Assembly: GCF_000759675.1 (NCBI RefSeq)
Contig: NZ_BAWM01000083.1
Coordinates: 46,748-110,747 of the forward strand
DNA length: 64,000 nt
From: Neobacillus niacini
Lineage (GTDB): Bacteria > Bacillota > Bacilli > Bacillales > Cytobacillaceae
Direction of reading: 5' to 3'
The translations under genes and the position numbers were made by a program. A model generated the notes under the pieces. It was not told the origin of the DNA, made no database searches, and saw only the letters and a list, made by a program, of their open reading frames with translations. How positions within the stretch are numbered: position 1 is the stretch's first letter; every line of letters begins with the position of its first letter. Shown here piece after piece: positions 35,270 to 44,401 of the stretch.

Positions 35270-36745
35270 TTGGTTAACCAATTTGAAACTCCGCTATTTA
35301 CAGCCTTAAAAAAACATGCAGAAGAAAAGCCGATCCAATTTCATATTCCCGGTCATAAAAAGGGAAATGGAATGGATCCAGAGTTTAGAGAATTTATTGG
35401 TGAAAATGCACTTTCTATCGATTTAATCAACATAGGACCTCTGGATGATTTACATCTTCCAAAAGGTATTATTAAACAATCACAAGAGTTAGCTGCCAAA
35501 GCTTTTGGTGCCGATTATTCTTTCTTCTCAGTACAGGGAACTAGCGGTGCCATTATGGCCATGATTATGTCTGTTTGCGGACCAGGTGATAAAATTCTGG
35601 TGCCTCGAAATGTTCATAAATCTATCATGAGTGCCATTGTTTTTTCAGGTGCTGTTCCTATTTTTATCCATCCGGAAGTAGATTCCTACTTTGGAATTTC
35701 TCATGGGATTACACCAGACTCTATTGATAGAGCATTAGAGTTACATCCAGATACAAAAGCAGTTCTTGTGATCAATCCAACTTATTATGGTGTTTCTGGT
35801 GATTTAAAGAAAATAGTGAAAATTGCTCATTCAAGAGATATTCCTGTACTTGTAGACGAAGCACATGGGGCACATATTCATTTTCATAATGAACTTCCGT
35901 TATCTGCTATGGAGGCAGGAGCTGATATGGCTGCAACAAGTGTTCATAAGCTAGGAGGTTCCCTTACTCAAAGCTCAATATTGAATTTGCGTGGGAAACT
36001 TGTGTCTCCTAAAAGGGTACAATCTGTCCTAAGTATGTTAACGACTACCTCGACTTCTTATCTATTACTTTCATCATTAGATGTTGCAAGAAAATCACTT
36101 GCTACTGAAGGACAAGCACTGTTAGAGGACACGATTCGAAAAGCAGAAGAAACACGTTCGAAAATTAATGGAATTCCCCATCTGTATTGTATGGGCCGTG
36201 AAGTTTTGGAATCAAGTGCTGCAGTGGCGATGGATCCAACTAAGCTGCTAATATCAGTAAAAGAGCTAGGTATTACAGGTTACAATGTGGAAAAATGGCT
36301 TCGTAATAGATTTAATATTGAAGTTGAATTATCTGATCTCTACAACATTCTCTGTATAGTCACTCCTGGTGACACGAAGGAAGATTTAATAACATTTGTA
36401 TCATCATTAACTGAATTATCCCAGGAATACAAAATACAGGTGGACAAGAATGTAGACAGTTCTGTTTTGTTGCCTGAGATTCCTTCGCTAGCGTTGACAC
36501 CGCGAGATGCTTTTTATGCTGATACAGAAGTGATTCCGTTTGAAGAGTCTGCAGGAAGAATCATTGCAGAATTTTTAATGGTTTATCCACCAGGAATTCC
36601 TATTTTTATACCAGGAGAAATTATCACCCAGGAAAATCTAGTATATACAAGGAAGAATGTTGAAGCTGGGCTTCCTGTTCAAGGTGCCGAGGATGTTGAA
36701 CTAAATAAAATACGTGTAATTAAAGAACACCTAGCTATTAAATAA
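35270..36745 (+). CDS. arginine/ornithine/lysine decarboxylase, SpeA-like
   Basis: 491 residues, TTG start with GAAAGGGTG upstream. Near full-length similarity to Bacillus SpeA: PIQFHIPGHKKGNGMDPEFR, FFSVQGTSGAIMAMIMSVCG, LVDEAHGAHIHFH, PLP Lys in TSVHKLGGSLTQSS, and the C-terminal domain YPPGIPIFIPGEIIT. SpeA makes agmatine from arginine for polyamine synthesis. Here the gene sits in a putative MocR-controlled operon after an aminotransferase and HemQ, away from speEB, so a paralogue with a different amino acid substrate is quite possible. Confidence 0.85.
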   Translation: MVNQFETPLFTALKKHAEEKPIQFHIPGHKKGNGMDPEFREFIGENALSIDLINIGPLDDLHLPKGIIKQSQELAAKAFGADYSFFSVQGTSGAIMAMIMSVCGPGDKILVPRNVHKSIMSAIVFSGAVPIFIHPEVDSYFGISHGITPDSIDRALELHPDTKAVLVINPTYYGVSGDLKKIVKIAHSRDIPVLVDEAHGAHIHFHNELPLSAMEAGADMAATSVHKLGGSLTQSSILNLRGKLVSPKRVQSVLSMLTTTSTSYLLLSSLDVARKSLATEGQALLEDTIRKAEETRSKINGIPHLYCMGREVLESSAAVAMDPTKLLISVKELGITGYNVEKWLRNRFNIEVELSDLYNILCIVTPGDTKEDLITFVSSLTELSQEYKIQVDKNVDSSVLLPEIPSLALTPRDAFYADTEVIPFEESAGRIIAEFLMVYPPGIPIFIPGEIITQENLVYTRKNVEAGLPVQGAEDVELNKIRVIKEHLAIK

Positions 36746-36768
36746 AAAACCATAAGGCGGCGAATTAG

Positions 36769-37409
36769 ATGAACTTTGAAAATTAATTGATCATACATTA
36801 CTTTCACCTGTCACCAACGAAAATGAAATCATAATTTTATGCCAAGAAGCAAAACAATATGGCTTTGCATCAGTATGTGTAAATCCTGCATGGGTAAGCT
36901 TATCAACAGAACTTTTACGCGATTCGGATGTAAATGTTTGTACGGTTATAGGATTTCCATTAGGTGCGAACACACCCGAAACAAAGGCGTTTGAAACCAA
37001 AAATGCGATTGAAAATGGGGCTGCAGAAGTAGATACAGTGATAAATATTGGTGCATTGAAAGACAAAAACGATGCACTTGTTGAGGAAGATATACGTTCA
37101 GTTGTGGACACTGCAAAAGGAAAGGCTCTGGTAAAAGTTATTATTGAGGCATGTCTATTAACGAATGAAGAAAAAGTAAGAGCATGCGAATTATCTGTAA
37201 AAGCTGGAGCAGACTATGTCAAGACTTCAACAGGATTTTCTTTACACGGAGCTACTGTTGAAGATGTAGCGATCATGAGAAAAGCAGTTGGACCAAATAT
37301 TGGAGTCAAGGCATCAGGCGGAGTCCGTAATATAGAAGATATCAAAGCAATGATAGATGCTGGAGCAACAAGAATTGGTACCAGCTCTGCCATAAAAATA
37401 CTAGGATAA
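36769..37409 (+). pseudogene. deoC: deoxyribose-phosphate aldolase with 5' frameshift
   Basis: The sequence KLIDHTLLSPVTNENEI through TVIGFPLGANTPETKAFE, VKVIIEACLLTNEEK (Schiff-base and proton-relay lysines nearby), DYVKTSTGFS and KASGGVRN is a complete DeoC. ATG 36769 with AAGGCGG upstream begins MNFE-, but the following A run has four bases instead of five, so the natural start is out of frame with the rest by one base. No other ATG precedes the conserved core; the next in-frame start (GTG 37038) would lose the first third. Either a recent knock-out or a homopolymer sequencing error. It follows speA by 20 bases. Confidence 0.8.
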
Positions 37410-37442
37410 GTGAATAATGAATCCTTCTATATAAATTTAAAC

Positions 37443-37737
37443 TCTCTAATCAAAATGTAACCAAGGATATGTACCCTAAGGATTTAGCTTGTTATGATGA
37501 CCTTGTTTCAGCTCCAGATGTGATGAGTAACGGTGGAAGTCAATCGTTGGACCACTTGGTGATTATATTGCGGAGCCTGTTTGGGGGAAAGAAGAGATTA
37601 TCATTGCAGACCTTGATATGAAAGACATAGCCTATAGTCAATATGCCTTTGATCCTGTTGGTCATTATTCAAGACCTGATGTATTTAAATTGGTAGTAGA
37701 CAAACAAAAACAGAAAAGCACAATCTGGTTGAAATGA
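37443..37737 (+). pseudogene. nitrilase-family C-terminal fragment
   Basis: SNQNVTKDMYPKDLACYDDL, a shift near 37540, then GPLGDYIAEPVWGKEEIIIA and DLDMKDIAYSQYAFDPVGHY to a stop. These are the final third of an aliphatic nitrilase (GP-G-Y-A-PV, ADLD, GHY-RPDVF). The catalytic Cys-bearing part is gone. It shows that a nitrilase once belonged to this cluster. Confidence 0.65.
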
Positions 37738-37758
37738 TAGAATTACCATCCTACAGGA

Positions 37759-37797
37759 TAAAGCCGTTTTCTTCTTTATAGGAATTCGGCTTTTTTA
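37759..37797 (+). terminator. intrinsic terminator
   Basis: AAAGCCG pairs with CGGCTTTTTT, with additional pairing inside; follows the nitrilase fragment. Confidence 0.6.
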
Positions 37798-37924
37798 TAT
37801 AGTGAATTATTATTAAAGATGTTAATGTTATTTTATTTAAAACAGAACAAGAATATTTGAAAAATAAAAAAGTCTGGTGGTCATGTATTGAACCTTTCTT
37901 CAAACCAGATTAGGAGTGGCGTAT

Positions 37925-38977
37925 GTGAGAACAAAAAATGATGAGGTCGTTTTAAATCAGATCATTAATGAACAACTTAAACCATTTATTAGACAAATTG
38001 ATGAAAATGCTTCTTATCCGAAAGAATTTCTCAGTGCGGTTGGTAAAGCTGGTTTTTTCAATTCAAACAATATACAGAAGGAACTTGTGAGCTATGGAGA
38101 TATCTATTTAATAGAAGAAACTGCAAAGTATTGCATGACATCAGCTTTTACATTATGGTGTCATTTAGCTGCTTTGTCGTCTGTGAGATTGAGCAACAAT
38201 CCTGTTTTTAAAAACGATTTATTACCATTATTAGAATCAGGAGACGTGCTGGGCGGAACTGGCTTATCAAACGCATTAAAATATTATGCCGGGTTAGAAC
38301 CGATTCGTTTAAATGCTGAAAGGACCGATGGGGGATATACTATATCTGGCTGTTTGCCGAGCGTGTCTAATTTGGACGACGACCATTGGTTTGTTATCCT
38401 AGCATCTCTAAATCCAAAACAGCGAATAATGTGTATGATTCCTGTAAAACTAAAAGGTTTAGTGTTAAAAAGTAAAATGGACTTTATAGGTTTAAATGGT
38501 AGTGCAACTTCCTCTTGTTTTTTTCACAATGTATTTATTCCAGATAAGTGGATTTTAACAGAAGAAGCGGACGAATTTATCCCAAAAGTCCGCCCAATAT
38601 TAGCTCTTTATCAAATACCTTTGGGAATAGGAATATCACAGGCTGCTATTGATTCAATTGTCAAAAGTCATTCGAAAAATATAGAAGTAAATCAACATAT
38701 AAAACCGCAGCCAAGGGAATTAATCGATGAAATACAGTGTATCAGTAAAAGAACATATGAACATGCACAGGCTTCAAATATAACAATTATTTGGACGGAA
38801 ATATTGCGAACACGATTAGAAATTGCCAAGGTAACCTTGAAAGTAGTCCAGGCAGACATGCTCTATTCTGGAGGCCAATCTTATATACAGGGGAGTGATC
38901 AATTCAGAAGACTAAGAGAAGCGTATTTCTTAGCAAATCTGAGTCCAACAATAAAGCAGTTAGAAACGTTATTTTAG
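37925..38977 (+). CDS. acyl-CoA dehydrogenase-like flavoprotein
   Basis: About 350 residues. The N-terminal helical part (IRQIDENASYPKEFLSAVGK), the middle beta domain (LGGTGLSNALKYY, GYTISGCLPSVSNLDDDHWF, GLNGSATSSCFFHNVFIP) and the helical C-terminus follow the acyl-CoA dehydrogenase plan, as in the related flavin monooxygenases (DszC/HpaB-like). I see no clear catalytic Glu of classical dehydrogenases. I prefer GTG 37925 (AGGAG 8 bases before) to GTG 37916, which overlaps that site. It may be part of the same metabolic cluster; substrate unknown. Confidence 0.7.
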   Translation: MRTKNDEVVLNQIINEQLKPFIRQIDENASYPKEFLSAVGKAGFFNSNNIQKELVSYGDIYLIEETAKYCMTSAFTLWCHLAALSSVRLSNNPVFKNDLLPLLESGDVLGGTGLSNALKYYAGLEPIRLNAERTDGGYTISGCLPSVSNLDDDHWFVILASLNPKQRIMCMIPVKLKGLVLKSKMDFIGLNGSATSSCFFHNVFIPDKWILTEEADEFIPKVRPILALYQIPLGIGISQAAIDSIVKSHSKNIEVNQHIKPQPRELIDEIQCISKRTYEHAQASNITIIWTEILRTRLEIAKVTLKVVQADMLYSGGQSYIQGSDQFRRLREAYFLANLSPTIKQLETLF

Positions 38978-39013
38978 TTAGTAAACTATTATAAATAGAA
39001 AGAGGGCAGCGGT

Positions 39014-39823
39014 ATGTCAAAAGGACTTACGGGGAAACGGGTTGCTATCGGTGCATCCCGCAAAACGGATGAGATAAGTATACTTATTGAAAAACAGGGC
39101 GGAGTTCCAATTGTCCGCTCGCTGCAAGGGACTGTATTTTTGGCGGAAAAAGAGGTCGGACCAAATCTGAATAAAATGGTAAAGGAGGGTACAGATTGGG
39201 CAATTTTCACAACGGGGATAGGTATGGAAACTTTGTTGGATATAGCTGAGAAGCAGGGGATAAAACAGCAGTTTATAAACATGATCCAACAAGCCAAGAT
39301 TGCTTCGAGAGGATATAAGACACTTTCGACCATAAAAAAACTTGGGATAAAACCGGAAGCACTAGATGAAGATGGTACAACCAGTAGTTTAATAAAATCC
39401 TTGGAGAGATTTGATTTTTCCGGAAAAAGAGTAATGGTTCAGCTACATGGTGAAAAAGCGCCAACTTTAATAAAATTTCTTGAAGAAAAAGGTGCAGATG
39501 TTACATTGATTCTCCCATACCAGCACATTCCTCCAGCAACAGAAACCGTTGCAACACTATGTGAAGAGCTATTGGAGGAAAAGTTGGACGCAATTTGTTT
39601 TACTACTGCCATTCAAGTCCGTTCTCTTTTTGATTTTGCAAGGGAGAAGGATTATGTAGGCAGGCTTTTAACTTCTTTTAATGGGCATATACTTGCGGTT
39701 GCAGTTGGAAAAGTTACTGCGGAGGCTTTAAGAGAAGAGGGAGTTGAGCAAATACTTGTCCCTGAACATGAAAGAATGGGTGCGATGATTATGGAACTTT
39801 CCCGATACTATCTTAATCATTAG
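39014..39823 (+). CDS. uroporphyrinogen-III synthase-like (HemD family)
   Basis: 269 residues in two alternating alpha/beta halves, as in HemD: GKRVAIGASRKTDEISILIE at the start, then DWAIFTTGIGMETLLDIAEK, the hinge GKRVMVQLHGEKAPTLIKFL and DAICFTTAIQVRSLFDFA, VGKVTAEALREEGVEQILVP. HemD closes hydroxymethylbilane to uroporphyrinogen III. Isolated from hemACBL, so likely an extra paralogue of the stand-alone type often found in Bacillus. It lies 36 bases after the acyl-CoA dehydrogenase-like gene, in the same direction, and ends at a strong terminator. The HemQ gene 4 kb upstream makes a porphyrin link conceivable. Confidence 0.8.
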   Translation: MSKGLTGKRVAIGASRKTDEISILIEKQGGVPIVRSLQGTVFLAEKEVGPNLNKMVKEGTDWAIFTTGIGMETLLDIAEKQGIKQQFINMIQQAKIASRGYKTLSTIKKLGIKPEALDEDGTTSSLIKSLERFDFSGKRVMVQLHGEKAPTLIKFLEEKGADVTLILPYQHIPPATETVATLCEELLEEKLDAICFTTAIQVRSLFDFAREKDYVGRLLTSFNGHILAVAVGKVTAEALREEGVEQILVPEHERMGAMIMELSRYYLNH

Positions 39824-39872
39824 GAGTTGAGGTTCTTTAGATTTTTACTTTACAACCAAAATTAAAAACTAA

Positions 39873-39906
39873 AAAAACGCAAGGCATAAGCACTTGCGTT
39901 TTTTTA
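39873..39906 (+). terminator. intrinsic terminator
   Basis: AAAAACGCAAG pairs perfectly with CTTGCGTTTTT, followed by more T. Ends the HemD-like transcript. Confidence 0.85.
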
Positions 39907-39956
39907 ATTATTCTTTCTTATTGCCATCTTGCAGATTTTGCTAATTCAGATAAAGC

Positions 39957-40109
39957 CTATATAAGGTGAAACATAAACATGGATATACAAATGGGTATAA
40001 CGATTAATAGATTTTTTCCGTACCGTTCTTTTAACATTCCTGCAAAATAACCACAAAAAAATAAAACTACCATCGCAACAATAAGTACTAGCATGAGGAT
40101 TAACTTCAT
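39957..40109 (-). CDS. small membrane protein (50 residues)
   Basis: On the minus strand GGTGGT lies 4 bases before an ATG opening MKLILMLVLIVAMVVLFFCG, then a basic loop (MLKERYGKN) and a second hydrophobic stretch LLIVIPICISMFMFHLI. Two membrane segments, good ribosome site. Not recognised. Confidence 0.5.
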   Translation of the reverse strand: MKLILMLVLIVAMVVLFFCGYFAGMLKERYGKNLLIVIPICISMFMFHLI

Positions 40110-40204
40110 GTTTACCACCCTAAATGCAAAATATTAAAATATCTGAAGATATTTTACACAACAAACAATTACTAGTTTCAGAAAGCAAGGTTATTTAAAG
40201 TAAA

Positions 40205-40660
40205 TCATATTACATCTTTAGAAAATATCTTGGTAGATATAGTGAATTTTTGTAGATTATCAGACCTAAGATTATAAGCTACAACTTTCTTTTTGTACTG
40301 CTTGACTACATAAACGTAATCTGCAAAACAATAAACAAAGATCTTACTATCTTTTTTCCCTCTTTTTACGTTGATAACAAATGGAGTAACATGTGTCTCT
40401 GGATGTAGAAATAATTTTTCTTTGCCTGGAAAGATATCATATTGTTTTAAAAAAGTTGCTTCATTAAAATAGTCAATAAATCGATTTTTTTCTTCCTCTA
40501 CAAAGTGCTCTCCGATATATGTTACAGTAACATCCTTTGAATTAAGTTTTGGATGAAGTGCAAATTTACTTGTTATCCATTTCACAACTGCACTTGGAGG
40601 ACTCGTTACCATTTTAATCACAATTCCAAGCAATACCAAAAGTGCAATAGTCCATGTCAT
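40205..40660 (-). CDS. YfmQ-family protein
   Basis: 151 residues: one N-terminal membrane segment (1-18), then a soluble domain with KFALHPKLNSKDVTVTYIGE, FIDYFNEATFLKQYDIFPGK, EKLFLHPETHVTPFVINVKR and VVKQYKKKVVAYNLRSD. This matches my recollection of the Bacillus YfmQ family. Function unknown; probably membrane-anchored with the domain inside. Confidence 0.65.
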   Translation of the reverse strand: MTWTIALLVLLGIVIKMVTSPPSAVVKWITSKFALHPKLNSKDVTVTYIGEHFVEEEKNRFIDYFNEATFLKQYDIFPGKEKLFLHPETHVTPFVINVKRGKKDSKIFVYCFADYVYVVKQYKKKVVAYNLRSDNLQKFTISTKIFSKDVI

Positions 40661-40765
40661 ATCTTATCGACTCCTTTAGTCATAATCTTTGATTACTAAT
40701 TTACCTGTAGGTCCTCGTTTATATCTTTTACATTTCGATTATCACAAATATCATAAGGTAATTTT

Positions 40766-41008
40766 TCATTTAACGAACCATCCAATTCTCAACGAATTTA
40801 GCCAACCACTAAGTTGCGGAACTGCTTCTTTCTCCCATCTGACTATACCTTTGGCTTTGAAATTATCGATCGTTGTGTTTAATCCAATTTGGAGAAATTC
40901 AATGGACTCATCCAAAATAGTTGGCTCTATTAAAAAAGAGACCTCAAAAGAAGGTCTATTTGCTAATACTTATTCAACATTCGCACCCGTCAGAGTCATC
41001 AATTTCAC
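40766..41008 (-). pseudogene. broken ORF on the minus strand, unknown family
   Basis: From GTG 41008 the frame reads MKLMTLTGANVE, an in-frame TAA, then VLANRPSFEVSFLIEPTILD and ESIEFLQIGLNTTIDNFKAK to a stop at 40766. Continuity of the same frame across one nonsense codon suggests a gene of about 80 codons killed by a point mutation. The C-terminal half (AKGIVRWEKEAVPQLSGWLN) is clearly protein-like. Not recognised. Confidence 0.45.
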
Positions 41009-41059
41009 CCATTATTCCACGAATTATAGGTGCCTATTTAAAGATATAAAAAGAAAAAC

Positions 41060-41335
41060 ATGATCACGAAAAACGTTAAGGATGTGGAGGATCTCTCACT
41101 TATTCAATATGTTTTGGAGTCCATTCAAAAACAGGAAAATCGCCGCCTATATGAATCTGTTTGTAAACCAGAAGAGATTTTTTTCGGCAAGAAAGTTTGC
41201 GACCAAGATGAAAATGATATATATATTCGGAATACGTAGCTACACGATACGTTTACGCCTCGTTATACGATAGGTGTGCAAAAAGAAAATGAAAATGAAA
41301 AACAACAACAAGTTTTTTATCCAGATATATTCAGG
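41060..41335 (+). pseudogene. decayed gene, copy 2 of a two-copy family
   Basis: ATG 41060 opens MITKNVKDVEDLSLIQYVLE and continues SIQKQENRRLYESVCKPEEI, FFGKKVCDQDENDIYIRNT, then TAG (41237), and in the same frame LHDTFTPRYTIGVQKENENE, KQQQVFYPDIFR and a stop. Homologous to 26440-26736, which keeps a different part. Nothing indicates function; the conserved EKQQQV-YPDI segment identifies the family. Confidence 0.55.
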
Positions 41336-41353
41336 TAGTTTTTTAAAAACTTC

Positions 41354-41539
41354 TTTTGTTGCATTTTCTCCATTGTTACTGCACTAATCATAAAAGTTGT
41401 TGGCTATTATTTTGCAGAAGTGCTCCTTTATGGTAACTGGATACAGCCATTCGGCTCCATCCCTGGAAACGTTATGCAGGTCGTAATTGCAGGTATAATT
41501 GTAGTAACTCTTGTAGGTCGCTTAAAGAAAAGAGTTTGA
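41354..41539 (+). pseudogene. ECF-transporter S-component, 3' fragment
   Basis: FSIVTALIIKVVGYYFAEVL, LYGNWIQPFGSIPGNVMQVV and IAGIIVVTLVGRLKKRV end at 41539. The GYY-AE-LYGNW-P-SIPGN-Q pattern is typical of the last membrane segments of ECF vitamin-uptake S-components. The first two thirds are lost; it abuts the end of the preceding decayed gene, marking a deletion junction. Confidence 0.55.
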
Positions 41540-41700
41540 TTCTTACAGGGGCATTGCTAAAAGCTATATCGCAAGATTAACTAAAATGTTCAAACCGCAC
41601 CCCAAAATTGACTTGCACGTTGAGGTTTTGATTTGGGATAAAAACACCATTATTTACAACAATATAAATATTATGTTGTGAAATGGGTGTGTTTTTATAA

Positions 41701-43734
41701 ATGAGGAAAATATGGAGTATATATACTACTGATTGGAAAAATATCTTTAGTGTTCCAACAGTCGCATTATTGGTGGTTGGACTTATGCTGCTTCCTTCCG
41801 CATATGCATGGTTTAACATCAAGTCTATGTGGGATCCATATGGGAATACTTCAGGCATAATTGTTGCCGTTGCCAATGAAGATGAAGGCGCTGTAGTTAG
41901 TTTAACCAAGCAGAAGATTAATGTTGGAGAAGAAACGATAAAAGCTCTAAAAAAGAATAAAAAGCTTGGCTGGGTGTTTGTCGACCAGAAAGAAGCCAAA
42001 CGAGGCGTAAAACATGGTGATTATTATGCCTATCTTATTATTCCAAAAGAATTTTCTAAGAAAATTACAAGTATTTTAGAAGAGAATCCAGAAAAGCCTC
42101 AAATCCTTTTTGGTGTAAATGAAAAAATTAATGCCGTTGCTCCTAAAATTGCTGCCACTGGTGCCACAAGTGTAACCGCCCAAATTAGTGAAGCTTTTAT
42201 CAAAACAGTTGGAGATGCGATTTTCTCGGCATTTTATAAAGCAGGAGTTGAACTTGAAAAGGATTTACCGTCCATTTTCTCTGTAGAAAACCAAATCTTT
42301 GAGCTTGAAAAGGCACTCCCTCAAATAGAAGAAATGGGGCGTAAAGCGATAGAATTGGAAGGAAAATTACCTGAAATTCATGAGAAAGGACAAGAAATTA
42401 TTGCCTTAGAACAGAGGATTCCTGAACTTGACCAGGTGGGAGCTAGTATTCTAAAAGTTGAGGCAAGCCTACCACTAGTCAAGGATGCGGGTGAACAAGT
42501 GTTAGCTATTCAGGAAAGGCTCAACGATATTTCTAGAACCACTGCCATTATCAATGACGTTGTGACTCATATCACCGAAATAGAAACACAATTAAAACAA
42601 GCAATTGATAGTGTCAATGAGGCGAATCAATCAGGTACAACAACCAATTCGGAGCAGTTAACTACATTATACAATGAATTAATGAACATTCTTGGAATCA
42701 TCCAAAATACGCGGAAGGATTTACAGCAAAAGTTAGATCAGGTTACTGGTGGGATTAACACAGCAGCAGATTTTGTTAAAAATGTACTGCCCACTGTTGA
42801 ACAAAAAATCCATAAAGCAGCTGATTTTGTACGGAACGACCTACCTAAAGTGGAGTCCGATATTCATGAAGCCGCAGATCTTGTTCGTACCAAGCTACCA
42901 GCAGCAGAACAAGCTATCCATAAAGCAGCTGACTTTGCCAGAAATGATTTGCCGGGATTCGAAGAAAAAGTAAGGACTGCAGCAGATCGACTCAGAAAGT
43001 TTAAGAGCAGTGTTAATATTTATGAATTGATTGAATACTTAAAGCATGATCCGAATAAGGAAAGCAGTTTTTTAGCAAAACCGATTCTGTTAAAAACAGA
43101 GCGGATTTTTCCAATTCCGAATTACGGTTCAGCGATGACACCCTTTTATACCATGCTGGCACTTTGGGTAGGCGGCACACTTCTGGTGTCTTCATTACGA
43201 GTCGATGTAGAAAACGTGGAAATTCAATATAAACATTACCAAATTTATTTTGGAAGACTATTAACATTTTTGACAATTAGCATTCTCCAAGCTGTTATTG
43301 CATCAGTAGGAGATTTGTATTTAATCCATGCGTATATCGCGGACAAACTATGGTTTGTGCTATTTAGTATTTATATCAGCATCGTATTTACCATTATTAT
43401 TTATACTCTATGTTCGGTGTTTGGCAATATTGGAAAGGGGTTATCCATCATATTATTGGTATTGCAAATTTCCAGTTCAGGTGCAACCTTTCCGGTAAGC
43501 TTGACGCCTTCCTTTTTTCAAAAATTGCACCCGTTCATGCCATTCACATATGCGGTCAGCATACTGCGTGAAACGGTGGGTGGAATGATTAAGACGATCG
43601 TGATAAAAGACACCCTTTTTCTGCTAATTTTTATCGGAATTAGCTTCTTTGTGGCACTTGCTCTAAAACGGCCTTTGGGAGCGTGGATTCACCGGACAGC
43701 AGAAAGGTCTAAATCAACCAAAATAGTCCCATAA
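41701..43734 (+). CDS. YhgE/Pip-domain membrane protein
   Basis: 677 residues. One N-terminal membrane segment (about 18-38), YhgE/Pip domain (residues 45-200: GIIVAVANEDEGAVV, GDYYAYLIIPKEFSKK), a long helical extracytoplasmic stalk (about 200-440) and five C-terminal membrane segments (from about 480). The stalk carries five 18-residue repeats. Relatives are the Lactococcus phage-infection protein and Bacillus YhgE, whose membrane parts resemble ABC-2 permeases and belong with type VII secretion and lipid or antibiotic transport. Start ATG 41701; the upstream ribosome site is weak (GGGTGTG). No regulator gene adjoins. Confidence 0.85.
   Translation: MRKIWSIYTTDWKNIFSVPTVALLVVGLMLLPSAYAWFNIKSMWDPYGNTSGIIVAVANEDEGAVVSLTKQKINVGEETIKALKKNKKLGWVFVDQKEAKRGVKHGDYYAYLIIPKEFSKKITSILEENPEKPQILFGVNEKINAVAPKIAATGATSVTAQISEAFIKTVGDAIFSAFYKAGVELEKDLPSIFSVENQIFELEKALPQIEEMGRKAIELEGKLPEIHEKGQEIIALEQRIPELDQVGASILKVEASLPLVKDAGEQVLAIQERLNDISRTTAIINDVVTHITEIETQLKQAIDSVNEANQSGTTTNSEQLTTLYNELMNILGIIQNTRKDLQQKLDQVTGGINTAADFVKNVLPTVEQKIHKAADFVRNDLPKVESDIHEAADLVRTKLPAAEQAIHKAADFARNDLPGFEEKVRTAADRLRKFKSSVNIYELIEYLKHDPNKESSFLAKPILLKTERIFPIPNYGSAMTPFYTMLALWVGGTLLVSSLRVDVENVEIQYKHYQIYFGRLLTFLTISILQAVIASVGDLYLIHAYIADKLWFVLFSIYISIVFTIIIYTLCSVFGNIGKGLSIILLVLQISSSGATFPVSLTPSFFQKLHPFMPFTYAVSILRETVGGMIKTIVIKDTLFLLIFIGISFFVALALKRPLGAWIHRTAERSKSTKIVP
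42754..43002 (+). repeat. 54-bp in-frame repeats inside the YhgE gene
   Basis: Units start at 42754, 42808, 42862, 42916 and 42970 (last partial), each coding for 18 residues of the type IHKAADFVRNDLPKVESD. Heptad-like helical spacing predicts a coiled coil or helical rod. Copy number may vary by recombination. Confidence 0.8.
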
Positions 43735-43739
43735 AAAAC

Positions 43740-44030
43740 GACATCTCTCCAGTCAAACGATAATAGGTAATGTGAATCCTAAAAAATTACCAAAGCTACT
43801 ATTGAACAAAAAAGTATTAGGAAATGCAATGATTTTGAGTGGAAGAAAATAAGCGTGCACTAATTTGCTTACGAAAATAGCGCTGCCTTTTCTATTATTA
43901 GGGCAACTACTTTATTTAACACAGGGGCTTTAGGAGAGTAAGTAGAAGAAAAAAATGAATCCATTCAAATTTGTTTAACCCTGTCAAGAAACACGGAAAA
44001 AATACATAGGTTTTGTCAAACGAAATTTTA
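43740..44030. other. gene-poor stretch with small coding relics
   Basis: A GTG-started 26-codon frame at about 43772-43852 (MNPKKLPKLLLNKKVLGNAM...) has coding-like composition but no ribosome site; otherwise nothing recognisable. Confidence 0.3.
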
Positions 44031-44073
44031 ATCCTCGTAAATGTTGGTTCATTTAACGTTCACGAGGATTTTT
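44031..44073. terminator. orphan terminator-like hairpin
   Basis: ATCCTCGT (44031-44038) pairs with ACGAGGAT (44062-44069), with T on the 3' side. No complete gene ends just before it, so it probably outlived its gene. Confidence 0.5.
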
Positions 44074-44121
44074 CAGTTTGCCGAATCAGTAGAAAAATTG
44101 ATTTCTATATTGTAACAATCC

Positions 44122-44256
44122 TTACCAAAGCTTCTCTTTATATTTAATATCCTTCACATTTCGAAATACCCCTCTTTGTAAGTCAAGTTTCCAAATGGTC
44201 CCTTGCAACATATTAGAAAACATGACAAAGGTTGAATTTGTTTTAAGGCAAACACC
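44122..44256 (-). pseudogene. minus-strand gene fragment, unknown family
   Basis: The frame reads GVCLKTNSTFVMFSNMLQGT, IWKLDLQRGVFRNVKDIKYK and EKLW before a stop at 44122. The alternation of strands suggests the last blade of a beta-sheet protein. No start or N-terminal part remains. Confidence 0.35.
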
Positions 44257-44401
44257 CATTAAATCCTATATTTGTTACAAAATTCAACCTGCTCCATGCC
44301 ATTTGTTTTTTGGTAATCTTATAGATACCAATTAAGTCGTATTTGAATTCGTAAGAAGATAGAGGTAAAAATACTTTTCCTCTGGGGTCAACTCTAGAGG
44401 A

